From the NCBI RefSeq assembly GCF_019209865.1, contig NZ_JAHUTT010000001.1, positions 1 to 64,000 on the forward strand: a DNA stretch of 64,000 bases, given 5' to 3'. Below the pieces are notes generated by a model that saw only the letters and a program-made list of their open reading frames with translations, made no database searches and was not told the origin of the DNA. This stretch comes from Shewanella sp. NIFS-20-20. GTDB lineage: Bacteria; Pseudomonadota; Gammaproteobacteria; Enterobacterales; Shewanellaceae. Of the stretch, positions 7,657-15,672 are shown in pieces; the stretch's first letter is position 1, and each line of letters begins with the position of its first letter. The position numbers were made by a program, and so were the translations under genes.

Positions 7657-9396
7657 ATGAAGACAAAAACAATGATGACCTGGGTATTCGTGGCGATTGC
7701 TATCGCGGCACTTTTCACCGGCGGGTTAAGTATTAATGTTAACCAAAAAATTGATGACTTTGGCCAAGCGGCCAATATCCGTTATCAGTCTTATCAAATG
7801 GCCGACGAATTACGCCAATCATCAGATGACCTTACCCGTTTAGCCCGCACCTACGCACTGACTGGCGATGAAAAATACGAAAAAATGTACATGGACATTC
7901 TGGCAATCCGTAATGGTGAAATGCCTCGGCCGGAGCAATACCATCAGATTTACTGGGATCTTGTGCTAAATCATGGCGATAAGCCTAAAGCGGATGGCAG
8001 TCCGGTCGCGATTGATCAAGAAATGAAAAAACTCGGGTTTTCGGCCGCAGAATTTGCCCTGCTCGAACAAGCTAAAACCAATTCTGATGCCTTAGTGGCG
8101 CTGGAGGTTAAGGCGATGAATGCGGTCAAAGGTATCTTTCAAGACCCCCGCACTCAAGCCTATAGCATTCAGGGTGAACCTGATTTAGTCATGGCGAGAA
8201 ACTTACTGCACAGCAATCAGTATCATGTTGAAAAAGCAAAAATTATGGCGCCTATAGATGAGTTTTTTAGCGCCTTAGATAAGCGCACCTCTGGCCAATT
8301 TGCTGATAATTTCAGTGGGTTGCATGGGGCCTTGTACTTAGCGCAAGCCATGTTAGTGATGATGATCGCAATCGCGCTCGTCGGTTACTTATTGCTTACT
8401 CTTCGTGTAGTTGCGCCACTGGTCGAGACCAGCCAGCAGCTGCAAGAGATCCAAGCATCAAAAAATTTAAATCAACGTATCACCGTGGCCACGGATGGGG
8501 AAGTGGGAGAGATTATTACTCAAATCAATATCTTCATTAGCTCCTTGGCTAATTCGTTAGCGACCACTGAGCTGGCGGCTAAATCCATTGCTTTACTCGC
8601 CAAAGACACTAAGCAATCCATTGTAGAATCCAAGCGCAACTCCGCCTTGGTGGCCCAAGAAGTGGATAGCAGCCTCATGGCTGTGACCGACTTGGCGCAC
8701 ACCATGGATGGCGTCAATCACTACACCTTAGATGCTGAGCAGCGGGCGACTAAAAATCAGCACAAGGTTTCAGAAGGGCAAAGTACCCTGAAACAAGCGA
8801 TTGATGCGATGCAAGTGTTAGATAAGGAATTTAACCAAACTGAGCGGGCGATGGAGCATTTAGTCAATGAAAGCAGCCAAGTGACTAAGGTGTTGGGCGT
8901 GATCAAGTCGATTGCCGAGCAGACCAATTTGCTGGCATTAAATGCCGCGATTGAGGCCGCTAGGGCCGGCGAGCAGGGACGAGGATTTGCGGTGGTGGCT
9001 GATGAAGTTCGCTCTTTAGCGCAACGAACCCAAGACTCGACCTTAGAGATTGACGGCATTGTTGCGAGCTTACTCAATCGAACCAATCAAGTGGCAGGCT
9101 CGGTCTCTCAAGCGGCGGGGATGATGCAAACGGCAGGATCTGAATTGGAGCGGATCTCAGGGGTGTTTGATGAGATTAATGCATCGACACACGAGATCCA
9201 TGAGCTCAACAGTAAGATAGCGCAGTCGATTGATGAGCAAACTCAATCGTCTAAAACCATCAATGCCAGCATGGGGCTGGTGGGAAATAGCTCGCAACAG
9301 GTGTCAGCTATCATCGACAAGATAGATGCGGCTTTCAATGAACTGGAAAGCCAGGCCTATGGTTTAAGTCGCAACGCCAGTCAATACCAGCGCTAG
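7657..9396 (+). CDS. Methyl-accepting chemotaxis protein
   Basis: A 579-aa transmembrane chemoreceptor. There is an N-terminal membrane anchor (about residues 7-25), a periplasmic sensing region of about 200 residues rich in helices, a second membrane segment near 227-250, a HAMP-like linker, and a long cytoplasmic coiled coil. The strictly conserved kinase-control tip is present (AEQTNLLALNAAIEAARAGE, then GRGFAVVADEVR). It should pair with CheW/CheA. It lacks an NWETF-type CheR/CheB tether at the C-terminus. The ligand is unknown; the periplasmic domain (TRLARTYALTGDEKY) is a form common in environmental gammaproteobacteria. It is monocistronic and ends tail-to-tail with the next leftward gene. 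Confidence 0.95.
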   Translation: MKTKTMMTWVFVAIAIAALFTGGLSINVNQKIDDFGQAANIRYQSYQMADELRQSSDDLTRLARTYALTGDEKYEKMYMDILAIRNGEMPRPEQYHQIYWDLVLNHGDKPKADGSPVAIDQEMKKLGFSAAEFALLEQAKTNSDALVALEVKAMNAVKGIFQDPRTQAYSIQGEPDLVMARNLLHSNQYHVEKAKIMAPIDEFFSALDKRTSGQFADNFSGLHGALYLAQAMLVMMIAIALVGYLLLTLRVVAPLVETSQQLQEIQASKNLNQRITVATDGEVGEIITQINIFISSLANSLATTELAAKSIALLAKDTKQSIVESKRNSALVAQEVDSSLMAVTDLAHTMDGVNHYTLDAEQRATKNQHKVSEGQSTLKQAIDAMQVLDKEFNQTERAMEHLVNESSQVTKVLGVIKSIAEQTNLLALNAAIEAARAGEQGRGFAVVADEVRSLAQRTQDSTLEIDGIVASLLNRTNQVAGSVSQAAGMMQTAGSELERISGVFDEINASTHEIHELNSKIAQSIDEQTQSSKTINASMGLVGNSSQQVSAIIDKIDAAFNELESQAYGLSRNASQYQR

Positions 9397-9770
9397 TGAC
9401 TAGGGGGTAGGGTTCTCTCGTTTCTGGCGGTCAAATACACTCTGACCGCCAGTAGGGTCGCTACCCCTGCAATGCCAGCGCTTAAGCCGTGATGAAGAAT
9501 GAGATGGCTTAAGATCAGCGTCGGAATATCCTGCCAACTATCAATGAATCCCAGTTTGATAATCACGCCGAGATAGAGGCTCGCATGCAGTAGCAACACA
9601 CAAATAAACAGTTGCTGTAAGCGGTGCCTGACGTTGGGGCTTAGCGCGGAAGGACACCAGCGGCTGGCACCATAGCCGATGATGGCCAAGCCCATGCTTA
9701 ACATCGCCATCGCTAACAGTGAGGTTTTGATCATCGCAATAATGATCAGTAATAACATAAAACGCGTCAT
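9393..9770 (-). CDS. Small multi-span membrane protein of unknown function
   Basis: A 125-aa hydrophobic protein with about four predicted membrane segments (residues about 3-32, 48-72, 80-95 and 97-115). It has a short basic C-terminus. I do not recognise a family. The start at 9770 is supported by AAGG six bases upstream. Its stop overlaps the end of the chemoreceptor gene by 4 bp in convergent orientation. The next leftward gene, an M50 protease, ends about 70 bp upstream of this start, so both could share a transcript. Confidence 0.7.
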   Translation of the reverse strand: MTRFMLLLIIIAMIKTSLLAMAMLSMGLAIIGYGASRWCPSALSPNVRHRLQQLFICVLLLHASLYLGVIIKLGFIDSWQDIPTLILSHLILHHGLSAGIAGVATLLAVRVYLTARNERTLPPSH

Positions 9771-9841
9771 GACAACCTTGAGTGATGATGACTAAGCTGC
9801 GAGCTTAGCCAGCGTCACTTAATATTAAATGAAGCATTAAG

Positions 9842-10924
9842 TTAGCTGCTGAGGATCTGCAGCGGTAAGGCTAAGATTTCATCGCCACTGCTGGCAAAAT
9901 ACCAAATAATGCTAATTAACGCCGCGACGGTAAGTAAGTACCAGATGGCTGAAAATAGTTGGCCATATCTATCTAACGGTAACAAATGACTCTGGTGGCG
10001 GCCTTTCCACTCGAACATAATCTCGACGCTGCCTATCAAGAGTAAGAAACCTAATAATGCCAAGCCCAGAGTATAACTAATATAGACGCCCACCGCCGCA
10101 CCGATGACGCACGCCGCTAACCCTATCAAGCTATTCATCGAAAAACTGATGCTCTTGAGAATATGGCCACCATCCAGGGGTAAAATGGGTAATAAGTTAA
10201 ACAGGTTAAGGAGGGCGTTAAAACTGGCAAGACCGGCAAAGAAAATATTACCTGTCACCCAGTAAGCCACTAACGACATGATGGACATCAGGAGGCCGAA
10301 AGTGGGGCCCATGATCGAAATCACCACATCTTGCCAGCGAGTATTAATTTTTTCATCGCTCAGCGCTAAGCCCCCCATAAAAGGGATCAAGTAGATGCCT
10401 TTGGTTTTCATGCCAAAATATTTCATGGCACGAATATGCCCATATTCATGAAAGACTAAGCAGGCAATGAGCGCGAGAGCAAACTGAAAGGAAAACAGCC
10501 AAGAATAAGCGGCCACACTGGCTCCGGCCAACACCACTTTAATGACTTTAGCACTCTTTAATAATTTAAATCCGAGTGAGGCTAAACCAAGTAAACTCCA
10601 GTTCTGCGGTTTTACTGGTGCTACGACCGGCGTTTGCTTAGCAATATCTTGCTCGTTACGCTGACCTTCACCCAACAGCTGATCTTGGGCAAAAAGCTGG
10701 TAGGTGAGGCTAAAAGGTTGCCAAGTTAACTCGATGTTGAGTGTGATGTCTAGGCTTTGGTCGGCAGACTGTAATTGGAATTGATGACTACGTTGCCCCT
10801 GATTATCTGCACTGGCGGGACATTGTGCCACCAGTTGATTATCCCAATATACGGCTTGCCAACCTGCCAAGGAGGCTTCGAGGCGGAGGGGCTTTCCTAA
10901 ACAATCGATATTCAGCAGTTGCAC
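9842..10924 (-). CDS. M50 (site-2 protease) family membrane metalloprotease
   Basis: A 360-aa protein with a soluble N-terminal part (about 1-125) followed by a multi-span membrane domain. The catalytic zinc motif HEYGH (HExxH) sits in a membrane helix (ALIACLVFHEYGHIRAM). The third-ligand motif is LLNLFNLLPILPLDGGHI, matching NxxPxxxLDGG of S2P enzymes, so it should be active. The start is a GTG at 10924, with GGA eight bases upstream. S2P proteases cleave membrane-anchored substrates, often anti-sigma factors. No sigma or anti-sigma gene lies nearby, and the unusual N-terminal domain gives no clear hint of the substrate. Confidence 0.85.
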   Translation of the reverse strand: MQLLNIDCLGKPLRLEASLAGWQAVYWDNQLVAQCPASADNQGQRSHQFQLQSADQSLDITLNIELTWQPFSLTYQLFAQDQLLGEGQRNEQDIAKQTPVVAPVKPQNWSLLGLASLGFKLLKSAKVIKVVLAGASVAAYSWLFSFQFALALIACLVFHEYGHIRAMKYFGMKTKGIYLIPFMGGLALSDEKINTRWQDVVISIMGPTFGLLMSIMSLVAYWVTGNIFFAGLASFNALLNLFNLLPILPLDGGHILKSISFSMNSLIGLAACVIGAAVGVYISYTLGLALLGFLLLIGSVEIMFEWKGRHQSHLLPLDRYGQLFSAIWYLLTVAALISIIWYFASSGDEILALPLQILSS

Positions 10925-10964
10925 TTGTCTATCCAGTCTGAAAAAACGCTATTATGCCAAAGTT

Positions 10965-12635
10965 TTAGTTAGTGAGCCCTTGATAGTCGAAACTAATTTT
11001 GCCATCGACGCAACGCAGTACGCTCGGGCCGTGTTCGCAAATGGCTCGGTGAGTCGCTTTATCTATGGTGATTTCAGCATTCACATGTAAGCGTTTATAG
11101 GCTTGGACTCTGTGATGTTCAAAATATTGCTCAATTTGCAGTTGCAAGTTGACAGCAGCTTGTTCGGCGAGCAATAACTCCGTAGCGAGTTGCTGCCGAT
11201 TTTGTTGCATTTTTTTCAGTTTGCTCAATAAATTGGGATTGGCTAAGCAAGCCTCTTTCGTCGGCAGTCGCTTGATTTGATTATTTAGCGCTAATTGCCG
11301 CAACACGATTTCTTGAATTTGAGTTTCAATCGGTTTGAGTTGCAGCCTCAGTTGGTTGATGCCTTGACCGCAGCTTAAGCGGGTGATGCTGCCGGCACTG
11401 GCGCCAATGTTTACCGCAAAAATACCGCGATTGGCCTCAATTACTCCACCGACTAACTCACCTTTATATTTATGTTTATCATGCACATAAACGCAGCCAG
11501 GGGTGCGGCAATGGCTATGGAGCAATTGGCTGGCTATCATGATGTCTTGCATGCATTCCAAGGCGGCATATTGCGCAAATTGGGCGCTGATACTGCCACC
11601 GGCGCGTAATTGGGTCATTAACTTTTGACCCCGCTCTTGGCGACCAACAATCCCCTTATGGACACAGATATCGCCGCCAGCTTCAATTAAGGCGTTTTCA
11701 ACAAACCCTAAAATGCTGATATTGCCCGTGGCTTTGACCTTCATGCCTTCTTGGACATCGCCCTTAATCAGCAGGCTACCGTGAAAATCCACATGGCCTT
11801 GAGCAATGTCGACACCGTTAAGCATCAAGACATTATCCACTTGAATGCCATTGGGGGTTTCCACCAATTGTCCTGCTTGGGTCGCTAAGATTTGCAGCGG
11901 ATTGCGAGGATCGAGCTCAGTTCCCGTCCCAGGGATCATGGCGCAGTCTTTCCCTTGTTTGGCATACAAGGTCACACCATGAATATTGTAACCATTCTCA
12001 CCAAATGTCGCGGGGTGCTTGCGCATTAATAACTGCCCCGGCGTGACCGAGCTAAGCTCACCGAGATCTCGCATATCGACACTACCATCAGGATTGAGTC
12101 TAGGTTGAGCTAGGCGCTCTCGCACCAAGGGGAGCAGGCGTTGTAAATAGGCGTCTTGACCATGGATAGGAGCTTTTCCCCGCGCGATTTGCACGCTGAT
12201 ACTACTGCCACTGGGGAGTCGTTGGCACTGTGCAATGGCTTTATCAATATTGAGCTTACTGATCCCCATGAATATTTGACGTTGCTTAAGCCCGGTTAAT
12301 ATCGACTTTATATCTACACCGCTACCGCCATAAGGCGTGATGATATCGAGCATGGCCGACATTTTATCTGCGCTGATAGTGAAGTCGCACTGCGCATCAA
12401 GTTTGTTGGCAATGCAAAAACTTAACGGGTTAGTGTTGGCCATGTTGAAGGATAAATCACGGCTATGGAGGCCATCCTCAATGGATTGAATATTGGGCTT
12501 AAAGCTTTTATAGGGGCTGGTCGATAGCCATTGCAGGATCTGCTCAGCGCTGATGTCGTTGTGATTGTCAGCCGCAATGCTTAGCAACAAGTCCTGTTGA
12601 TTTTGACTAAGGTGAACTTGCGCATCTGCCTGCAT
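10965..12635 (-). CDS. DUF342 / FapA-type (flagellar assembly protein A) domain protein
   Basis: A protein of about 556 aa with an N-terminal variable region, a central DUF342 beta-helix (about residues 160-440; many glycine-rich turns such as VDFHGSLLIKGDVQEGM, ALIEAGGDICVHKGIVG) and a coiled-coil C-terminal third (LKPIETQIQEIVLRQL onward). DUF342 proteins have been linked to flagellar assembly and cell-surface or polarity functions, but no flagellar genes are near. The name FapA here has nothing to do with Fap amyloid. The start is uncertain: ATG 12635 is used, and an ATG at 12650 is equally possible since neither has a strong ribosome site. Confidence 0.75.
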   Translation of the reverse strand: MQADAQVHLSQNQQDLLLSIAADNHNDISAEQILQWLSTSPYKSFKPNIQSIEDGLHSRDLSFNMANTNPLSFCIANKLDAQCDFTISADKMSAMLDIITPYGGSGVDIKSILTGLKQRQIFMGISKLNIDKAIAQCQRLPSGSSISVQIARGKAPIHGQDAYLQRLLPLVRERLAQPRLNPDGSVDMRDLGELSSVTPGQLLMRKHPATFGENGYNIHGVTLYAKQGKDCAMIPGTGTELDPRNPLQILATQAGQLVETPNGIQVDNVLMLNGVDIAQGHVDFHGSLLIKGDVQEGMKVKATGNISILGFVENALIEAGGDICVHKGIVGRQERGQKLMTQLRAGGSISAQFAQYAALECMQDIMIASQLLHSHCRTPGCVYVHDKHKYKGELVGGVIEANRGIFAVNIGASAGSITRLSCGQGINQLRLQLKPIETQIQEIVLRQLALNNQIKRLPTKEACLANPNLLSKLKKMQQNRQQLATELLLAEQAAVNLQLQIEQYFEHHRVQAYKRLHVNAEITIDKATHRAICEHGPSVLRCVDGKISFDYQGLTN

Positions 12636-12820
12636 GTATATACAACCCATAATAAAATATAAAGCAGTATATCAATAGATTGCAGAAATTTAATAGAGGC
12701 AAACTTGCAGAATGAGTGCTGGTTATCATTGGGGATAGGCGAACCGTCATTGGGGTCGCCATGGCCTGATTTCGAGTGTGGCCGGCAGTGAATCCCAGTG
12801 GCGCCGGCAAAGCCTTTAGC

Positions 12821-12851
12821 CGCTTAGCGCCGGTTGATTTGGCGCTAAGCG
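12821..12851. repeat. Perfect 11-bp inverted repeat between rsmC and the DUF342 gene
   Basis: CGCTTAGCGCC (12821-12831), nine-base spacer, GGCGCTAAGCG (12841-12851). There is no T-run on either side, so it is not a standard terminator. It may be a REP-like element or an mRNA 3' stabiliser for rsmC. The rest of the gap 12651-12900 contains nothing I can support. Confidence 0.6.
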
Positions 12852-12900
12852 CAGTTACCCGTATTCACGTTGAACTGCCAGCCAATTTAGTGAGTGCTCA

Positions 12901-13941
12901 CTAAGTGGTTTGGTGATAGACCTTATACTTATTGGTTGATGCAATCACATTGACCTCCTGCTTAAAGGCGCTGGCAATCGCGTCGGCATAGGGCAAGTGA
13001 CTGTTAGCGACAATTTGCCATTGGCCGCCTGGGCTAAGTTGTTTGGCACTGGCAGCGACAAACGCTAACGCAATGTGGGTGGTGCTATTGAGGCCATCAT
13101 GGAAGGGCGGATTAGAGATAATGGCATCAAATTGCCCTTGAGTTTGGTGTAAACCATCCGAAGGGTAGACGTTAGCTTGTAAGCCATTGGCCTTGAGCGT
13201 TAGTTCGCAGGCGGCGAGCGCCATGGCATTAATATCGATGCATTCGAGTTGCAACTGCGGCTGAGCCTTGAGCAAGGCGGCGGTGATAACCCCAGCGCCA
13301 CAACCGAAATCGAGCACCCGACCTTGCAGTTGTGGTAAATGTTGCAGTAATAACTCGGTGCCAAGATCGAGCTTGGATTCACTAAATACCCCCACCAAAT
13401 TACAAATGGTCAGTTCGCCTTGCGGGGTGTTGAGCTGATATTGGCTGGCAAAGTCGCTTAATGACACCTTGGGCGCCGTTTCGATTAACTCACTGACATA
13501 TAAGAGACTATGGCGAGCGTTGTCAATTTTTTGAGCCGGGCTGAACCACTGAGGCATCATTTTAGTTAAGGATTTAATGCCACCTTTGTTTTCACCTGTG
13601 ACCAGTAATTGGCCGCCCAACTGTAAATGATTGGCCGCCAATTGCAGTAAATACGGTAAGAGGTTTTTTGCTTTTGGAAAGTACAAAATTACCGTATCGA
13701 AACGCTCTGACTGCGGCCATTGGTGACTAAAATGGCTGCTAAGTTTGGCATGGCGGTGATTGGCTAATGCCAAATGATGATGATAATCCAAGGCGAGCGC
13801 GCCCACATCGGTGCAATTTTGGCAAAGCTCAAAGGCTAAATTATCGCTTTCATGGTTGATAAGCAGTACGCGCTGACCCTTGATTAATGAGTCGTTACGC
13901 AGGATTAATTGAGAAGGATTGGTGAGCACGGTTGGTTTCAT
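12901..13941 (-). CDS. rsmC: 16S rRNA (guanine1207-N2)-methyltransferase RsmC
   Basis: A 346-aa protein with the tandem arrangement of RsmC: a degenerate N-terminal methyltransferase-like domain (about 1-165) and an active C-terminal SAM domain (about 185-346). The SAM-binding motif is [15 protein letters not shown], the acidic motif IDINAMAL follows, and the base-methylating signature is [10 protein letters not shown] (NPPF, typical of N-methylation of guanine). It modifies G1207 of the small subunit. It is a single gene with divergent neighbours upstream. Length agrees with the family. Confidence 0.92.
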   Translation of the reverse strand: MKPTVLTNPSQLILRNDSLIKGQRVLLINHESDNLAFELCQNCTDVGALALDYHHHLALANHRHAKLSSHFSHQWPQSERFDTVILYFPKAKNLLPYLLQLAANHLQLGGQLLVTGENKGGIKSLTKMMPQWFSPAQKIDNARHSLLYVSELIETAPKVSLSDFASQYQLNTPQGELTICNLVGVFSESKLDLGTELLLQHLPQLQGRVLDFGCGAGVITAALLKAQPQLQLECIDINAMALAACELTLKANGLQANVYPSDGLHQTQGQFDAIISNPPFHDGLNSTTHIALAFVAASAKQLSPGGQWQIVANSHLPYADAIASAFKQEVNVIASTNKYKVYHQTT

Positions 13942-14099
13942 CTGGTCAGCTTCATTGCGCTTGATTATATCCTAATTAAGACTTTTTTTGGCGGATACTG
14001 CGCAGAGTTAGTATTTTTTTCTATGCTTGACTGTATGAAGTTAATTATCAGCAACAAGGACTGGTTGCCGATGCTTATCACATGGACATGGATGTTTAT

Positions 14100-14516
14100 A
14101 TGCGTCAATGGGTGTTGTTGCCGATGTTGATACTGATGCTGTTTATCAGTGCGAATGCCTTGGCACAATTTACAGTGATCACTTACTCGCCTCGCGCCGA
14201 CACGCTTTCTGCTAGCGATTTACGCCTCATTTTTTCCAAGCAGCGTACCTTCTGGGCCGATGGCCAACCGATCTTAGTGTTTATCTTGCCGCCAAACTCT
14301 AATAAGCATCAGGATTTTTGCCGCAATAATCTCAAGATCATGCCATATTTTTTACAGCAAAAATGGGATAAACGGGTATTTTCTGGTACGGGTGAACGCC
14401 CAGTAATCGTTAGCAATGAAACGGATATGTGGCAAAAGGTACATGCCACACCGGGAGCGATTGGCTATATATCCACCGACTTTCAGGTTCAAGGAGGTGT
14501 GAATGCATTCCCCTAG
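14100..14516 (+). CDS. Small periplasmic phosphate-binding-protein-like (PstS-like) protein
   Basis: A 138-aa protein with an N-terminal signal peptide (LLPMLILMLFISANALA) and one compact domain resembling a single lobe of PstS-type binding proteins. Features are LSASDLRLIFSKQRTFWADGQPI, a later W-D-K-R-VFSGTGERP and the ending TPGAIGYIST, where the TPGAIGY turn is a hallmark of the PstS-like family. It is the first gene of a three-gene operon with an outer-membrane barrel (14-bp overlap) and a GGDEF/EAL protein (3-bp gap). A near-identical architecture recurs at 37554-37988. Likely role: periplasmic sensing component for the cyclic-di-GMP enzyme. The start could also be the ATG at 14082. Confidence 0.75.
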   Translation: MRQWVLLPMLILMLFISANALAQFTVITYSPRADTLSASDLRLIFSKQRTFWADGQPILVFILPPNSNKHQDFCRNNLKIMPYFLQQKWDKRVFSGTGERPVIVSNETDMWQKVHATPGAIGYISTDFQVQGGVNAFP

Positions 14517-15669
14517 TTGCGCCAACCATGGCGCATTGTTGGCTGTTATGTTCTGCGCGCCATTAGCGGCACAAACATGGCAAGCCAGTGGTTTCTTGAG
14601 CCAAGCTTATATGAACACTCAAGCCAGTGAATTTGTGGTTGGGGCGGATCATAGTAGCGTTGATTTAACTGAGGCTATGCTGGCGGCCTCTTGGCGGTCT
14701 GAGTCCCACTTGCGAGTGGCTGGGGCGTTGAATTATCGCCAGTGGGGAGAGTTAACCGCTAGCCGTGTTGATTTTGATTATTTATTTGCCGAATACAATT
14801 GGCAGCTTTGGCAGGGACAACAAGGCATTCGCCTCGGCAGAGTCAAGGGACAATTTGGCTTATACAGTAGCACGCGTGACGTTCCTTTTACTCGACCGGG
14901 GATTATGTTGCCTCAATCGATTTATCCTAGTCTGTATCGGGATGCTCACCTCCGCATTAATGGCGCCGATTGGTTTGGCGAATATTTGCTTGGCGGTGGG
15001 GTCGTGCATTTTCATCTCATCGCCGGCTACCCGAGCCTGACCGACGAGTTAGTCGACAATATCTTTGGTGATCCAAGTGTGGGTGACTTTGAGGCCAAAC
15101 CCTATTATTCGTTATCCGTCTCCTATCAAAATGAATCATGGTTTGTGGGTAGTTCTTATTATTATGCCGATATTGGCTTTGATGGCGCAGGCTACTTAGT
15201 GGATGGCAGTATCGGTGTTCACTCTTGGATAGCGTCAGTTCAATACCGTCAAGATTGGTGGCAACTGACCTCAGAGCTTAGTATGCGTAGCGATGTTACC
15301 GCGGGTATTTATCCCTTGAATACTGAGAAAATTCGCCGAGAGGATAGCGGCTTTTATGTGGAGGGGCGGGCTTTTTTGCCGCACGATCTACAGTTATACC
15401 TAAGGTTCGATGACTATATCAGTAATCGCGATGATCCCGATGGCCGCGAGTTCGAGGCGAAAACTGGTATTCCTGCATATTTCGCTTACAGTAAAGACTG
15501 GGCGCTTGGTGGGCAGTGGTTCTTTTCACCCTCGTGGATGCTAGCGCTGGAATATCATTGGCTAGAGGGAGCAGCTTGGGTCCCTTCTTTTGCAGAGAGA
15601 GAGCCGCTAACTCAAGCCAAAGATTGGTCGATTTTCGCCGCCCAACTATCTTACCGATTCCAGTGGTGA
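14503..15669 (+). CDS. Outer-membrane beta-barrel (porin-like) protein
   Basis: A 388-aa protein with a signal peptide ending near APLAAQT and alternating amphipathic strands throughout (e.g. HLRVAGALNYRQWGEL, QGIRLGRVKGQFGLYSSTRD). It ends in an aromatic residue (AQLSYRFQW), the usual outer-membrane insertion signal. AAGGAGG is well placed before ATG 14503, within the end of the upstream binding-protein gene, implying translational coupling. Sequence around RVKGQFGLYSSTRDVPFTRP has a counterpart in the second barrel at 36271-37554. I do not recognise a named porin family; the operon suggests a role in a signalling complex. Confidence 0.8.
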   Translation: MHSPSCANHGALLAVMFCAPLAAQTWQASGFLSQAYMNTQASEFVVGADHSSVDLTEAMLAASWRSESHLRVAGALNYRQWGELTASRVDFDYLFAEYNWQLWQGQQGIRLGRVKGQFGLYSSTRDVPFTRPGIMLPQSIYPSLYRDAHLRINGADWFGEYLLGGGVVHFHLIAGYPSLTDELVDNIFGDPSVGDFEAKPYYSLSVSYQNESWFVGSSYYYADIGFDGAGYLVDGSIGVHSWIASVQYRQDWWQLTSELSMRSDVTAGIYPLNTEKIRREDSGFYVEGRAFLPHDLQLYLRFDDYISNRDDPDGREFEAKTGIPAYFAYSKDWALGGQWFFSPSWMLALEYHWLEGAAWVPSFAEREPLTQAKDWSIFAAQLSYRFQW

Positions 15670-15672
15670 CCT

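Noticed and set aside
10965-12635. DUF342 'FapA' protein as the missing FapA of the amyloid operon
   Set aside because: The shared name is coincidental: flagellar assembly protein A and amyloid FapA are unrelated, and the gene is 13 kb away on the other strand.
12607-12810. 67-codon minus-strand frame overlapping the DUF342 gene start
   Set aside because: No ribosome site, no recognisable family, and composition unlike a protein; it runs through the 5' end of the neighbouring gene in another frame.
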